A stretch of DNA of 48,346 nt from Krasilnikovozyma curviuscula (taxonomy: Eukaryota > Basidiomycota > Tremellomycetes > Cystofilobasidiales > Mrakiaceae). The DNA is taken from positions 1 to 48,346 of the forward strand of contig MVAQ01000165.1 of NCBI GenBank assembly GCA_014825775.1. Direction: 5' to 3'. Positions 25,101-37,270 of the stretch are shown here, piece after piece (the stretch's first letter is position 1; each line of letters begins with the position of its first letter). The translations under genes were made by a program, and so were the position numbers. Below the pieces are notes generated by a model. The model saw only the letters and a list, made by a program, of their open reading frames with translations. It was not told where the DNA came from and searched no databases.

Positions 25101-26429
25101 CCCAAAACGGTCCAAAATGAAGCTCTCTTCCCCCCTGAAGGCACCCAGATTTCGGGTTACCTTTCTTGGGCAGCTTCTCTCCCTGGTCGCAACCCGCCTT
25201 CTTGGCTGAGTCTTGCTGATTCCGCTAGTACTGTCATCGCGTCCACTCAAGGTATGCGAAGGCGTCGCAGCTCCGAAGCTCTGACCCAGCTCACACTGTA
25301 TTTTTACATTTAGGACGAGTACTGCTTCAAAACTTGCGCAAGATGGTTTCGCTTGACGATGGAGAAACTGTTACGTCTGGGCTATTAACCTCTGAGGAGT
25401 CTCGACCCCAATGGATGCTCAATCTCTCGAAGTTCTGCGATCTATCCCTTCAAGCATTGCCAAATGTATGTAATTACATGTAAACAGCCAGTCTGGCGTC
25501 TTCTCACTGTCTTTTGCTTTCTCGTCCTAGGCCGTGCCCATTCTTACAGGTGATTCAGCAGATCCTCTGTACCGATGCTTCTCTCGTGAATTTGACAATT
25601 CCAAGAAGTGAGTGTCTGGATTAATCCTAACATTAAGCGTGGTACTGAATTTTTTGCGTAAAAGGTTACTCGCAATAGTACGACAAGATCTTCAATCGCT
25701 GCTTCAGGTTGTCAACGGAACTCGTAAACAAACAAACGATCTTCGAAGCTTGATCTCTGACTTGACTAAAGGTAACTACCTCCACCACCTTTCTGAAATT
25801 AAGGTTATTTCATTGACAGTCTTTCATATTGAATCTTGTAGGGACCACTCCAGCGACCTGGATTAAGTTCAAGCTTCCGAAATCTTCGAGCGTATCACAA
25901 ATGATTGCTTCCTTTGCCTCCCGTTTGGTGCAACTGGAGAAAATCTCCCGAGAAGGGATTTTGGCTCCAATTAACCTGAGCCTCCTGTTCAGCCCAACCG
26001 CTTACCTTAGCGCTACTCAGCAGTTTGCTGCCCGAAAAGCTGGCGTCAGTCTTGAGCAACTTAGCCTGCAACTCAGTTTGGGCGAACAATCGGCTACAAA
26101 TTCCTTTGTACTAGAGGGTAAGAAAGATTGCGTTTCCCATTCCTTGATTCAGTTGCTCACACAACCGTGCGATTACAGGGATCTCCCTTCATGGTGCTGC
26201 CTTCACTGGCAGCCACCTCAAGCTTACGGACTCCACCGAGAGGCTCGGCTTTGTTTACCTTTGTTGGTTGCAAAAGTCAGCTTCAACTTCCTTTGAAGAA
26301 ACTGCCACATCGGTTTTGCTTCCCGTTTACCTGAATGAGGACAGGTCAGACGTCCTGTTTTCTTCGGTTCTTAATATCGAGGGCGAAAAGGACGACTTCA
26401 TCAAACGAGCAGTTTGCCTCGTCACTTGA
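10136..26429 (+). CDS. DYN1: Cytoplasmic dynein 1 heavy chain
   Basis: This is the minus-end-directed microtubule motor subunit, used for nuclear migration, spindle positioning and endosome transport. I estimate about 4,600 residues over some 30 introns. The tail (10136 to about 14100) has the DHC_N1 signature, including [20 protein letters not shown] and [18 protein letters not shown], typical of cytoplasmic dynein 1. The linker spans about 14200-16900. AAA1 has GPAGTGKTE (split by an intron at about 17188-17249) and [15 protein letters not shown]2 has GPSGSGKT near 18343, AAA3 GPPGSGKT near 19508, and AAA4 GVSGSGKTT near 20534-20641. The stalk coiled coils and microtubule-binding tip lie at about 21420-22320. 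AAA5 and AAA6 follow, then a C-terminal domain with [18 protein letters not shown], ending AVCLVT. It starts at the ATG of [12 protein letters not shown]. All P-loops look intact. Confidence 0.96.
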
Positions 26430-26637
26430 TAGACTTTCTGTGGCTTCTTTCTATGCCACAACTCACTGAAGAGTTTTGATAAAGCAATGTTTCCTTTATC
26501 TTCCACTTGCTTGACAGACGCCAGATAGATGCAAATGAATATCTTTACAAAGTCTATAGGAAAACCGGCAATACAGATGACAAATAGGAAAACCCGACGT
26601 AAAGACATAAAACATGTGAAACGAGACAGCCAAGAAG

Positions 26638-29478
26638 TTATCTTCTGTCGGTCTTTCCTCCTCCTCTCTATGAAAAGAATGAAAGTAACACCGTTAGTCA
26701 GTGAAGGAAGATAGGGCTGTCAAAGTAATTGGATTTAAGAGACAAACGAACCTTTCCTGCAAGTAACCACCTTGGTCGCGAAATACCAATGTGCCTATCA
26801 GCCTCACCACCTTTACCGTGGTAGTTCATTGGTCTCTGTGCAAGGTTTCTCAGCTCATTTGCCTTCTCAGATTGCTGTTCAAGGCAAGAAAACGACATTG
26901 TCTAGTCAGTTTCAAGAGCCAATAAATGAAGCCATGGAGGATTCAACTTACAGCAGTAGTACTCAAACCGGCAAACATCCTGTTGGTCTTAGGATGTCTC
27001 GGGTCAAGAGGAGCCACAGCACCAGCTCTCTTGCTTGATCGCGTTGAGACTTCGCCACCGTCCATATCCACATCACCATCAACCTCCATAGCATCAGCCT
27101 CAGCCTCAGCTTCAGCTCTAGCTCTGGCGCTCCTTTTACCGGTCCTCTCACCAGGGATGGCGACTCCTTTAACTTGGGAACCGGCAACGAGCGAGATGCC
27201 TCTCTGCTTCGCAAGCATCCTAGCACGCTCTTCGATTCTGGTTGGATCCAGTCCAACGCCTCGTAGTGTAGTGGAAAGCTGGGAAAGTGTTCTAGATTGG
27301 TGTTTTCGTGGGATAATGGGTCTGTTGGAAAGCTTGTTTTTGTCTTGGGAAAGCTTCTTGATGAAGGCCTTCTTATGACGGATCTCCTTGGCAGTTGATC
27401 TGAATTCTTCTTCTTCGGAATCGAGCTGAGAAGAAAGCATGTGACATCAGCGCTGTGATCACCAATCAAATAGTGAAAAGACTCACAATCTCCTCATCGT
27501 CAGAGGCGTAGAAACCTTCAGCCTCAAGTCGCTCTTCTTCCCTCTCCAAAGCCTCGAGCTTGGCTTCAATATCTGGATCAATGAAATCAGCCACGTTCTT
27601 TCCGTCCATAATTTCAGGCATAACATCAGTCTTCCAGGAATCGTCAGCAAGCATGTAGTTTTCTGAGAAAAACCACCTTGTGATGAGCAAAAGATTGTAA
27701 AATTGTTGGTAGGTAGAGTGAAACTCACTGTAGTGTGGGAGAGTATAAACTCCTGGACCTCCTTCTTCGAGTTCGATATCACGTTCCAAACGAATACGTT
27801 CTGGGTCGTTCTTGTCATACTTCTTCCTGCCCTTGACGGTATCTGGGATTTGAGGCTGTCGGGATACATCGTCACTGATGGGGAGCGGTAAGTATTAGCA
27901 CATAATCTGTAACGAGGAGAATTCGCGAAAAGGATGGACTAACCGTGGTTTAGGGATCGCAACATGAATCTTGTTAGCAACAGAGTTGATTCTGTTACCC
28001 TTCAACTTGGCCTCAACTCTGTGAGCCAAGAGAGCATCACAAGCAGCGTTTCGAACATCCATCACACCCTCTTCAGTGTAACATGAAACTTCAACCATGG
28101 AAACGTGATCCTTGGCCAAGATTTCATCGATCAGCGCTCTGCGTTCTGGAGCAAGTTCGGATAGTCGGAGGATATCGATTTTATTGAGGACGAGGAGGGT
28201 TGGTTTAGCAGTGAACAGAGGTTTGATGGAGTGGAAGAGAGCACACTAAAAGAGGTAGGACAGGTAAACATCATTGCTGTTATGAGACAATAACTCGTCC
28301 TGCAAAGAAATCCTCACCTGAGCTTCGATGGTGTAACCACACTGTTCAGAAAGGTCCATGAAATAGAGAATACAACTTCTTAAGTGTGCCATTGCAGTAA
28401 TAGATTGCATTTCGATGGTGTTCATTTCCTCCAACGGGTGATCTAAGATACCTGGAGTATCGATAACCTGCCATCTGAGATACTTGTAGTCCATGTGTCC
28501 AACAAAGAGGGATTTCGTGGTGAAAGCATACTAAAATATAAGCCGAAACTGAGTCGTTAGCAGCCCACACAAATTTGCATAGAAGCTAAACTGAGTAGGC
28601 GGTGGTGGCGAATTGGACTTACAGGCTGAACATCGACGTCTGCTCTGGTGACTTTATTGATGAAGGATGATTTACCAACATTTGGGTAACCGCAGATGAG
28701 GAGCGTTCTGGTGTTAGGATCGATAGCTGGCAAACGGGAGATGTGCTGCCTGACTTGTTCGAGGTAGAGGAGAGGGTCTTTCTGACGAGCGACAATTGTA
28801 GCCATTCTGAGAAGCAATAAATTAGTACCCAGGCTAGGACTAGCCAACAAAATACTCACCGACCAAGAGCAGCTCTCTTGAGTTGTTTACATCTGTACAA
28901 CGAGTCACCGAACTTCAACAATCTGCAATAGTCCTTTGCGACCTGATCTACCAAGTGCTTAGCGGTGTTCAATTGACCTAAAGCAAGCTTGTAATGATTC
29001 TTATCGTAGAGAACGTTGAGCAAGCTGGCGAGGAAAGGGTGCAAGTTGTCGAGGATTGGAAATTCGTTGAGAATGGACGAAAGTTTTTCGTTAATGGTTT
29101 CTTCAGTAAATTTCACCTTTCTCATGTAGAAATTCCTGATACGAGATATTTTGAAGTTCTGAATGTTAAATAGTCCGAAAGGTATCAGCATACATAGCTC
29201 GAATAGAAATCTCGAGCTTCTGGGGTAAATGGCGTCGCGCAGGATTTCCTGAAGAGCTAGGCAGCCAGATATCCATCCCCAGAGCTTCAAACTTTCGAGA
29301 CTGACCTTGTGGATGACGGTTGGAGTCTTTCTCTGAGTTTTGGACAAGCTAATGGACAGAAATAAGGTCAGAATCTGTGTCCTGAAACTTGAAACGAGCC
29401 GGCCGGTACAACGCACACAATGTCCAAGAAGTCGCTGGCCGTTGGGACTGGCGCAATAGCCTTGAGGTTGGAAGCCAT
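26638..29478 (-). CDS. NOG1: Nucleolar GTP-binding protein NOG1
   Basis: Essential GTPase of pre-60S ribosomal particles, acting in the nucleolus. The start is [19 protein letters not shown], the conserved NOG1 N-terminus. A helical N-terminal domain is followed by the G domain: G1 [10 protein letters not shown] (about 28662-28691), G3 DTPG in [19 protein letters not shown], the NOG1-specific [19 protein letters not shown], and G4 NKID (about 28173-28184). The C-terminal half is charged and carries an alternating Ala/Arg then Ala/Glu run and a DVDMDGG acidic patch. The last exons read [17 protein letters not shown], then LLAGK spliced to RGGKTDRR with TAA at 26638-26640, matching the family's basic C-terminus. 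About ten introns. It converges with dynein (208 bp) and is co-directional with the orphan gene upstream. Confidence 0.94.
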
Positions 29479-29753
29479 ATTGAGTGAGATCTCTGTTGGG
29501 TTCTTGAATCTCTTTTGGGAACGCTCTCAGGGAGGTGTTCGTGGTTCCTGAATTAAATTCGGTGTGGATTTTTGGACTACTGCCAAAAATTTCCAGGCTG
29601 CAACGCCACACGCATAATCTCTCCTGGCTGTTGTCGCCGGCGAATCGCAAGATCTCAATCATATATACTCAGTAAGAAGGGCCTAATGCACATTCGTCAA
29701 GAGAGATACTAGGAAAATAGAAAAGGAAGCATAAAATATCGAAAAGACACAAA

Positions 29754-32700
29754 TCAACGGCCAATCATACACTGCTCCTGATCTTTGATTACAACACCTT
29801 CCCTTCGTCTTCGATCCTGAATATAACTTAGCGCTCTCATATCACCAGCAGTTGCTACTTCTTTCCTCTTCTTCAGTGGCCTGAGATCAGGGAGATCTTC
29901 AATTCCAGGTCTGACCTCGATCTCGTCGTAGTCGCTCATCATCGTCGACGTTGTCTTGATAGCGACGGTTGAGCCCGAAACCGCATCAGTCGACACCGTT
30001 GTCACTAGAGGTGGGTCCAAGAGAGCTGAAGGTGTCTGTGGTGTAACACCGAAAAGGAGCGGGTTGCGAACTCGGGCTCCCTCCCTGTCAATCACTGTTC
30101 TTCTCCTTCTTCCACTGGCATGCTCCAGCTCTTCTTCCGCCTTATCGGGTCTGATTCGATGCAAGAAGATTCCAAGTAAAGGATGGATGAACGGTTCGGT
30201 GGAATTTCTGGATGTTCCTAAGGACGAGGAAGATGCTGTTGATGATGATGAAGGTAAATTAGGGAGGCTCGCCAAGATGGATTCATCCTCATAGCTGAGG
30301 TCTTGACCGAAGGGATCTGATAATCTCCATTCGGATGTATCATCGCTAGTGACATACATGCTGTGATGGTCGTCATCACCACCACCGTTGATGTTTTGAG
30401 CAGCAGCAGCGAGTCGCCTTGAACGAAGTAACTGGACCAAGGCGAGTGTGTCGTGTTGTTGACGTAACAAGTCGATCGTTGAAGTTTGCTGGGTTGGGGC
30501 TGCTATCGTAGAATGAGAAGTCGAGAGTGGATTGGGATAAGTTTGATACGGTTGACTCAAGACGTCCTCTGGAGGGTTTGAGTAAAAGCTCATCTCATAA
30601 CTCCTCATCAACTCTCTATCCGAAGCCCGTTGTAAAAATCCACTTCCAGTCGATACCTGTTGCTGATGTGAAGATAGTGTGACATCCCAAGGTGAAGAAT
30701 CTGATCTCATAGATCTTGAGTTGATTGGATTGATTGGACGGATGTTCTCTAGGCGTTGGAGGATTGCCCTTCTTCTCTCCTCGGAGATGAAAGGTGTTGG
30801 CATTACTCCCTCTCCATCATCTCCCATCCAGGCCCTGTTCGTTCCTAATCCTTCGAACCTGAACGCGCCCTCGCTGAGGATGAAGCTCATGTCATCGTCG
30901 GATTCAGAACCTGAGATTTCGATAACGGGTCGAGAAGGAGCTTCTCTGGCATTTGATGTTCGGATGGGAATCGAGCGAACTTGGGGGCTAGCTCTGGGTC
31001 TTCGTCTGATGGTGGCTGGAGTTGTTGTCGACGGCGCGGGTTGTGCGTGGAATTCGACCTCTGTTGCAATGGGAGTTGGGGATTCAAAAATAACGGTGGC
31101 AGCTTCATCGTCGTCAGAATCCATCGTCGTGGTAAAATTTTGACTAATAGATTCAGACAAAGACAGAGGTCTGTCGCTGTCAGCTAAGGTGTTGGTTGAA
31201 GGTAGCAGAGGCAGAGAAGAGATATCGCCGAGCAGATTGATGTAAGCCTCTCTTCCGGACGAGGATGAAGGCGCAGCACCAGCACCATCAACAGGTAAAG
31301 GAGCAGCTCGGATTGAGTTGATTTCGTCCTCCAATGAATTTGGTGCGATACCCTCGCCCGGAAACTGACCAAGTGTAGTTGGAAATATCGGTCGAGTGTG
31401 CCTTCTGCGAAGTGGCATCCATGAGTGTGAGTTCTCTGCAATTAAGGTAGATGGTGGTACATATGGTACACGATCCGGAGGTCGGAATGGATTTGGGGGT
31501 AGCGTCGAGTTGCTCTGATGGACCCGATCGATGATCTCATCTAATGAAGCTACATCATTTCTGACAGCTCTAATTCTGTCCCTCAAATCGACCGACGAAC
31601 TGCCAGAAGTGATAATGTTCATCTCCCTCTCCTGCCTTTCGAGATCCCTCTGAAGCGTCTGTAGCCTGTGCTGGTTTCCAATCTGTCGCTGGCGACTCGT
31701 CTCCAATTCCTCATTCAAACGCAGGAGGCGCTCATGGTTTCTGGCAATAGAAGCCGTTGTAACGGCTTCCCTCTGACGAGACTGGTCCATTGAGTTAATA
31801 ACTCTCCTAGCTCTCGTTGTAGCACCAGCCCCAAGTTCGCTCCTGAGGTTAAGAGAGGTCGTTGAATGCGCTTCAGCGGCTACTTGTGCCGTCTGTGGTT
31901 GGCGAGAGCCATTCGAAGTGAGAGGCCGTGTATTGATTCGGACAGTGGTAGAACTTTCAGCTGGCGTGGTAAATCCTTCAGCCCCTGGAGCTTCTCTTTC
32001 GGTTGAGATACTCTGTATCAAGCGACTACACAATACAATATGTCAGTTCAGGGGGGTGAATCTTGGAAAATGAAAAAGACCTACCGCACTCGTTCAGTTT
32101 CTCTTCGAACATCTTCAATGGACGCTCTAGTGTTTGGATTGACCCGTGGACTGATCAAACTGCCTGTAGCGACAGGACTGGTAGAGCTAGTTGTAGGAGC
32201 TTCACCCAAGGCAGACATCATGCTAGCGAAAGTAGGTAGCCTTGTGGAGGGCGGAGTTGTTGCTGAAGTTCTGTTGTCTGCAGAGGCACTGGTTTCCGGA
32301 TTACGTCCCAAGAGCGCCGAGAGTGAACTGGGGTTAGATGGCGCAGATGATGACGGCACTGCAGGTTCAGAGGGAGGGACACCGGTTGCCGTAAGAACGT
32401 GTGTGGAAATAGATGATGTGGTAGTCTGTGTCTGTCTCTGCTGTCTCTGGAAACATGGTCGGAAATGAGGCGGACGGACAGGAGGTGAAGGCACCGGTCA
32501 GAATATAGAGCACAATGATAGTCATTCAAAGAAAGGGAGAAGGAACCCACTCTCATTGTAGCCAGACTCAATGCCAACTCCTCTGTCCTACTTCGAGTTG
32601 TCTCAGAAGGAGTGGACGACGACGCTCTGAGGCCCACACTGGCATTAGATAGCTGATTCGTCTCGACCCTCAAACGATCCACCGCCAACTGAAGCCGTGC

Positions 32701-32867
32701 CAGCCGCTCCTCCAACTCCAGCCGTATACTTTGTATACTCTACATACATAAAAGAGATAGACCGTTTCAGAAATGAACCCAATAGGAAGCGAAATTCGAT
32801 CGAAGCAATGCACGAATAGCACTGTCAGTGGACTCACGTTCAAGCTGTGAATATCGAGGTGGTCCAT
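29754..32867 (-). CDS. Unrecognised Ser-rich coiled-coil protein, probably nuclear
   Basis: Roughly 940 residues in four exons. Exon 1 is only MDHLDIHSLN (32867 down to about 32838), spliced to SIQSIRLELEERLARLQL, a heptad-like helix; then RQQRQTQTTTSSIS (about 32450-32085); then a large exon to 29754. A second coiled coil (NHERLLRLNEELETSRQRQ to LQRDLERQEREMN) lies near 31610-31750. Two hydrophobic-acidic patches look like SUMO-interaction motifs: VIEISGSESDDD (30891-30926) and DDDEAATVIFES (about 31085-31125). PLKKRKEV (about 29862-29885) looks like a monopartite NLS. The rest is low-complexity Ser, Thr, Pro and Arg. The C-terminus is EQCMIGR. No catalytic domain, RING finger or WD repeat was recognised. 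I do not know its function; nuclear SUMO binding is inference. Confidence 0.7.
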
Positions 32868-33278
32868 CCTGTCGAAGATTAACGGAACCAGAAAGGTTCT
32901 GTGGTATGGATGGAGTGACTGGCAATAATTCAATGGGGAAACGGCGATTGGTTCAATCGAAGCTCAGCCAGGCTGGAAACCCAACGAATACTAGGTAGCC
33001 TAAGATTTTCTGGAGGATTGGAAATTTAACTGATGGATGAGAGTGATCTTCTCTTACAGATATTGAGTAGTTTTGGGGTGAGTTCTTGGTTGCAGGTAGT
33101 GTCAATCCTAAAGCACCTCTGCGGTCTGTTGCAGGATAGCCGACGCAAGTTTGGAATTCTTCTGAATCTGCGACTTGCACTCAAATGAATTTTAGAGGAA
33201 AAAGGAGATGGTATTGTCTAGCAGTTAGGACCAAGAATGAATACTGTAAATCCAAATCAGGCAGCACAACTCAGCCAT
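32868..33278. other. Intergenic region between homoserine dehydrogenase and orphan gene
   Basis: This holds the 3' flank of the homoserine dehydrogenase gene and the promoter of the orphan gene, both on the minus strand. No convincing ORF, repeat or TATA box is seen. Confidence 0.45.
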
Positions 33279-34672
33279 CTAGAACTGGCGCTCAGCCTTC
33301 GTTCCGTGTGGTGCCTTCTCCGCTTTTCGATCGTATATCCTTAAACAGTCAGCAACAACACCCATGGCGGTGACTTCACCACCAGCTCCAGCTCCAATGA
33401 CGATAACGGGCCGAGCGCCGTAGCGACGAGTGCTGAACGAGACGATGTTGTCAGAGCCAGACAGGGAGGTTGCGAATGGGTGGGTGGCAGGGTATCTTAG
33501 TGAAAGATATAAATCCCGTTAGTAATTTTTTACAAAATGGAAGGATGTTTGAAACCTGGAATGAGGTTGCCTACTTTTGGAGGGACGCGCTGATCTCTCC
33601 CTTGACCACATCAATCACACCGACGAACCTCAACACTTTACCTTCCTTCTCAGCATCGGCTCTCAGGCTGTCAAAGTACTCGTCTCCCTTTGCCAGGTTC
33701 TCCATGTAGTCCTCCTTGGACTCATAGCCGGCCAAGACATCTGGGACGAGCGACTTGGTAGGGACAGATGCGAATCCAAGTGGGAGAGGTGGGAAAGTTG
33801 GGACGTGTCGGGACAGAATGGTGAGTTTTCTAGCAACATCAGTTCCAGACAAGTCATCTCTGGGATCAGGTTCCTATCAATAACGGAAGATCGTTAGTAG
33901 TATGGCCGTGAAATGCAACAGCTGCTGGGAACGTACAGTGTAACCGAGCTCCTTGGCGATCTTGATGATGGATGAAAAAGATGGCTTGTCTGTGACTGGA
34001 ATGGCAGGGGAGTACTGGTTGAAGATGTAGCTCACTTGACGATGTTGAAACAGAGAGTTGGTGCCGCGGCGTCAAAATCCATAGCCAAAAAAGCGAGTCA
34101 CATCATTTTGAGTTGAAGAAAAACTCACAGGTTCCACTGAAGACACCTTCGATCTTTATGATATCATCGCCAGTCTCGACCAAGTCCTTCAATGTGGTAA
34201 TGATGGGTAAACCAGCTCCTACAGTGGATTCACCATAGCAAAGGGTATCTTTTTCCTCTGCAGCTGCCTGGATATCCGTCCAGAGCTGGAAGTCGCTCGA
34301 CCAGGCTTTCTTGTTGGGAGTGGCAATGTGCAGACCTGATCTAAGGATTGTTGGGTACAGGTTTGAGAGAGGGGTCGAGGAGGTGTTGTCGACGAGGATG
34401 GTTTCGCCTTTGATGAAGCTTAGAGCTCCAATCAACGCTGGCAAGTCAAGCTTCTTGGCTGAGGTGTGAGACTTTAAGAAATCTGAGGGAGTGGTTCCTT
34501 CAGGGATGGATGAGATGCCAGCTGGGTCGACCAGGGACAGTGTCGAGTTGACCAGGGCGACAATCTTGAATTTTTGGGCAAGAGCTGGAGCTGAAAGGAG
34601 GCTGTAAACGGAGGATCCAACACCTCCGATACCGAAGAGAGCAACTGAAACTGGTAGATTCTTTGGAGCCAT
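33279..34672 (-). CDS. HOM6: Homoserine dehydrogenase
   Basis: NAD(P)-dependent reduction of aspartate semialdehyde to homoserine, the branch point to threonine and methionine. It starts MAPKNLPVSVALFGIGGVGS with the Rossmann glycine motif, preceded by no in-frame signal. The next stretches are the family's catalytic core: ATPNKKAWSSDFQLWTDIQ, YGESTVGAGLPIITTLKDLV, IEGVFSGT spliced to SYIFNQYSPA, and EPDPRDDLSGTDVARKLTIL, which holds the Asp and Lys used in catalysis in yeast Hom6. The C-terminal exon reads GEVTAMGVVADCLRIYDRKA and ends ERQF. Three introns are visible (about 34129-34034, 33938-33874 and 33563-33497). No ACT domain is present, as usual for fungal enzymes. Length, about 375 residues, fits the family. 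The gene is on the same strand as its neighbours, with no functional link seen. Confidence 0.93.
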
Positions 34673-34962
34673 TGTTTTGGTTCTGTGAGATGGGTGTCGA
34701 AGTCTTGTTTTTTTGTTACGTGCTCTCGCTGGATTTCGATACGATCCGGTCTTTTTTTTTAGCTGGTCGCCACTCAAGAAGATCTTGCAAGCCAGGATTG
34801 ATTTGAAGGTGCTGACGAGAGAGCACCAAGATCTGACATCAATCTATCTCGTGAAAAGTGAGAATTTCATTCATAGCGTATCTACAAAAGACCAGTGGTT
34901 GTGATGCTTCTTCTTACTTACAGCAGTCTGTAGCAGGGAAACAGGTCACTATAGAAATAAAC

Positions 34963-35962
34963 CTAGTCTCTTCCTCTGATACCAGTCCCAACAAGCATAG
35001 GCGTCGGTTCCCACCTGCCCACGTCAAAATCCAGCGGCTTCGCCGTCGTCCCTCTCAGCTGAACATCAACCTCCTCAAATCCAGCATCTACAAGCACCTT
35101 ATGAAGACTCTTTTCGTCAAAGAAATCATGCGAGTGCTTGCCCTCGCTGTCGTTCTCGTTGCCGCCGACGACCGCCTGCCCTTCAAGGAGCATGTCAGTC
35201 CATATGACCCTGCCGGTGCCGGGAACGAGCAGACTTTTGACGCCTCGTAAGAAGTCGTCCATGAGCTCCTTTGAGATATGGTGGATCATCGTGTTGCCCA
35301 CGATAAGGTCAAATTGGCCCAGCGGGAGGGTGAGGGTGCGAGATGGGTTATCCGCTGTTGGTGAAGACAGCTGAGAGGTAAGGATGTCGGTCATGGCGGT
35401 TGACGAGATAGAGAAGAGTGCGGTTATTGGTTTTGAGCCGCTGAGGGTCATAGGGAGAGACTTGGAGTTGAGCACCTTGAGCATCGATGGCGATGTGTCG
35501 ATCGCTGTATATGTCTTAGCTTTGGGAGCTAGGTTGGATGTGAGTAAACCAGTACCTAGTGATAAAAGAAATATTTAACTTATTTCAGCTTCTCATAGGT
35601 GTGGGAACTCTTGGAAGGAACATACTGACCACAACCGACTTCCAAAATGTCTAACCCGCTCAAATCCAGTCCAACTTCACAAGCAACCTCATTAATACCT
35701 CTGAAAGCCTGCTTATTTGACTCAATACTATCCAAAACATCATGAATCAAACATTGTGAGCTATTGACGAATCAGAAATCCATATTGAGGGGATAAAAAT
35801 AGTAAAAACTTACGCGGCGAGCCAGCCATCGTACTTCTGGGAAAATTCCGCCCACTGGGTCTCGCCGTTGCTATCCTGATGGTGTGTATGAGAGTGAGTA
35901 GGGCCACTGTGGTGGTGCGAGTGGGAGTGGGAAGGGCCATGACCGTGATGGTTGATACTCAT
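34963..35962 (-). CDS. Class I SAM-dependent methyltransferase with His-rich N-terminus
   Basis: Three exons. The start MSINHHGHGPSHSHSHHH opens a leader of about 30 residues that is mostly His, Ser, Gly and Thr. Then WAEFSQKYDGWLAA is spliced to SQCLIHDVLDSIESNKQAF, which resembles the helix before the core of UbiE-like enzymes. Motif I is LDILEVGCG spliced to TGLLTSNLA, and the post-I acidic residue lies in TAIDTSPSML. A central FDLIVGNTMIHHISKELMDD is motif IV-like, with the usual HH before the helix. The C-terminus ends VGTGIRGRD. This supports SAM binding; the methyl acceptor is unknown. The His-rich leader could bind Ni or Zn, an inference. An upstream in-frame extension without a stop exists, but the ATG before SINHHG is the natural start. 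Confidence 0.85.
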
Positions 35963-37270
35963 TGTATTGCAGGGAAGTAGAGGCGATCGGGTGAAAGCCA
36001 CAAAGAGAGTCAAGGGGAAAATAAGGAGACCAATCAAAATCAATAAGAAGCTTTTCTGCGAAGAGGGAAGGGGGGAAGAAGACCTTGAGAGGGCCTTACT
36101 TATAGCTTGAGCTCGGTTCGGTCTCCCGGTGGAACGCAAGTCCGCCAGTGGCACACAAAAACCTAAAACGTAATGAGATTCAAAATCTGGGATAGAAGTC
36201 TCTCCATGTGCCGGGAATTGCCTACGCTGGAATGGAGATCGTATATATTTCTTCTGCAGCGATATGACAGTGCGCCACAGAATCAAAACAAAACGGTAGC
36301 GTCCCCCAGTCCAGCAGTTGAGAATACTTATTGACTTTGCTCTCTACAAGTTTGAAAGTAAGCTCAAAGGGTAAATTCTCCCCGGTATTTCCTTCTTTCG
36401 GCAATTTTGAAGATAAGGCGACAGAAGTAGACAATGGTGTGAAACTCCGCCAGCGTTTCATCTGCTGTCCTGTAGAATTTCCATCGCAATTCCAATCATC
36501 ACCCAGCACGCTCATCCTATTACTCCTTTCGCCAGAGGATATCATATTTCTCTCTGTCTCTCCTCATTCGAACAGTTAGAACACCGAAGTGCTCCTAGCT
36601 CAACAAAGCATCGTCATCATTACTGTAATCTCGTTGATCTGACTTTCTTCCTTTTTTACAGTTTCCAACGACCCTTTTACCCTCTTTTATAAAACTGGAT
36701 GGCTGTAGCTTTAGTAAGATCTCTATCCCCCTCCGTCCCGACCCCAACAGCTGTTTCACACTGGAATGCCGGCCACAAAGGGGACGAGAAAGTGGCCTTG
36801 AGGGATGTACAAGCTAGTCCGGCTTTTGTGAACCTTCATTACTATGTGAGCCTCGGCCGGTTGGTTGACAAGAGGAGGACAAAACTGATGGGTATCTATA
36901 CTCCGATGAAACAGACGGCGTGCGGTGGGCAGAGTCTCTCTTGGGAAAGTGCTTGGTTAGCTCAATTTCCATCTAGTATCCACACCCTCAGATGTTTCTC
37001 ACACAATATGATCACTACCAGGTATACAGAAGGTATCCTCTTACTTTGACTATCTGAAGAAAGACAGTATTGTTTTCGTTCACTTCTATTGACCATGTTT
37101 CATCATCAGGCTTCTTCACCACCTCTCGTTCGTACTACGATTCAATAGCTTCAACAGGACCAGCAGACCCACCATCAACAGTATACATCACCGAATCAAA
37201 ATGTGTTGCTATCCTATCATCTATTTCCTTGAAGAGTGAGGACCGCAAATCATCAATCGCTGAAGGATCA
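35963..37270. other. Divergent promoter region between methyltransferase and CSC1-like gene
   Basis: The region separates two outward-facing genes. A frame at 36699-37031 could be a first exon of the CSC1-like gene: donor GTATCC at about 37032 and acceptor ATCATCAG at about 37109 join it in frame to FFTTSRSYYDSIAST. The ATG at 36699 lies right on a TATA-like box, so an in-frame ATG at 36888 or the ATG at 37271 is more likely used. No other gene is seen. Confidence 0.4.
36685..36694 (+). promoter_or_regulatory. TATA-like element upstream of CSC1-like gene
   Basis: The string ttttataaaa lies about 580 bp before the conservative start codon at 37271 and directly before an ATG at 36699. Fungal transcription would be expected to begin some tens of bases downstream, which argues against the 36699 ATG as the start. 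Confidence 0.35.

Noticed and set aside
26772..27378. Plus-strand ORFs opposite the NOG1 3' exons
   Set aside because: The minus strand encodes the conserved NOG1 C-terminus; the plus frames have repetitive Ser/Ala/Leu content from the Ala/Glu codon run.
32040..32468. 142-codon plus-strand ORF with Val/Gly/Glu-rich sequence
   Set aside because: It is the complement of exon 3 of the orphan minus-strand gene, whose splice sites and frame are coherent.
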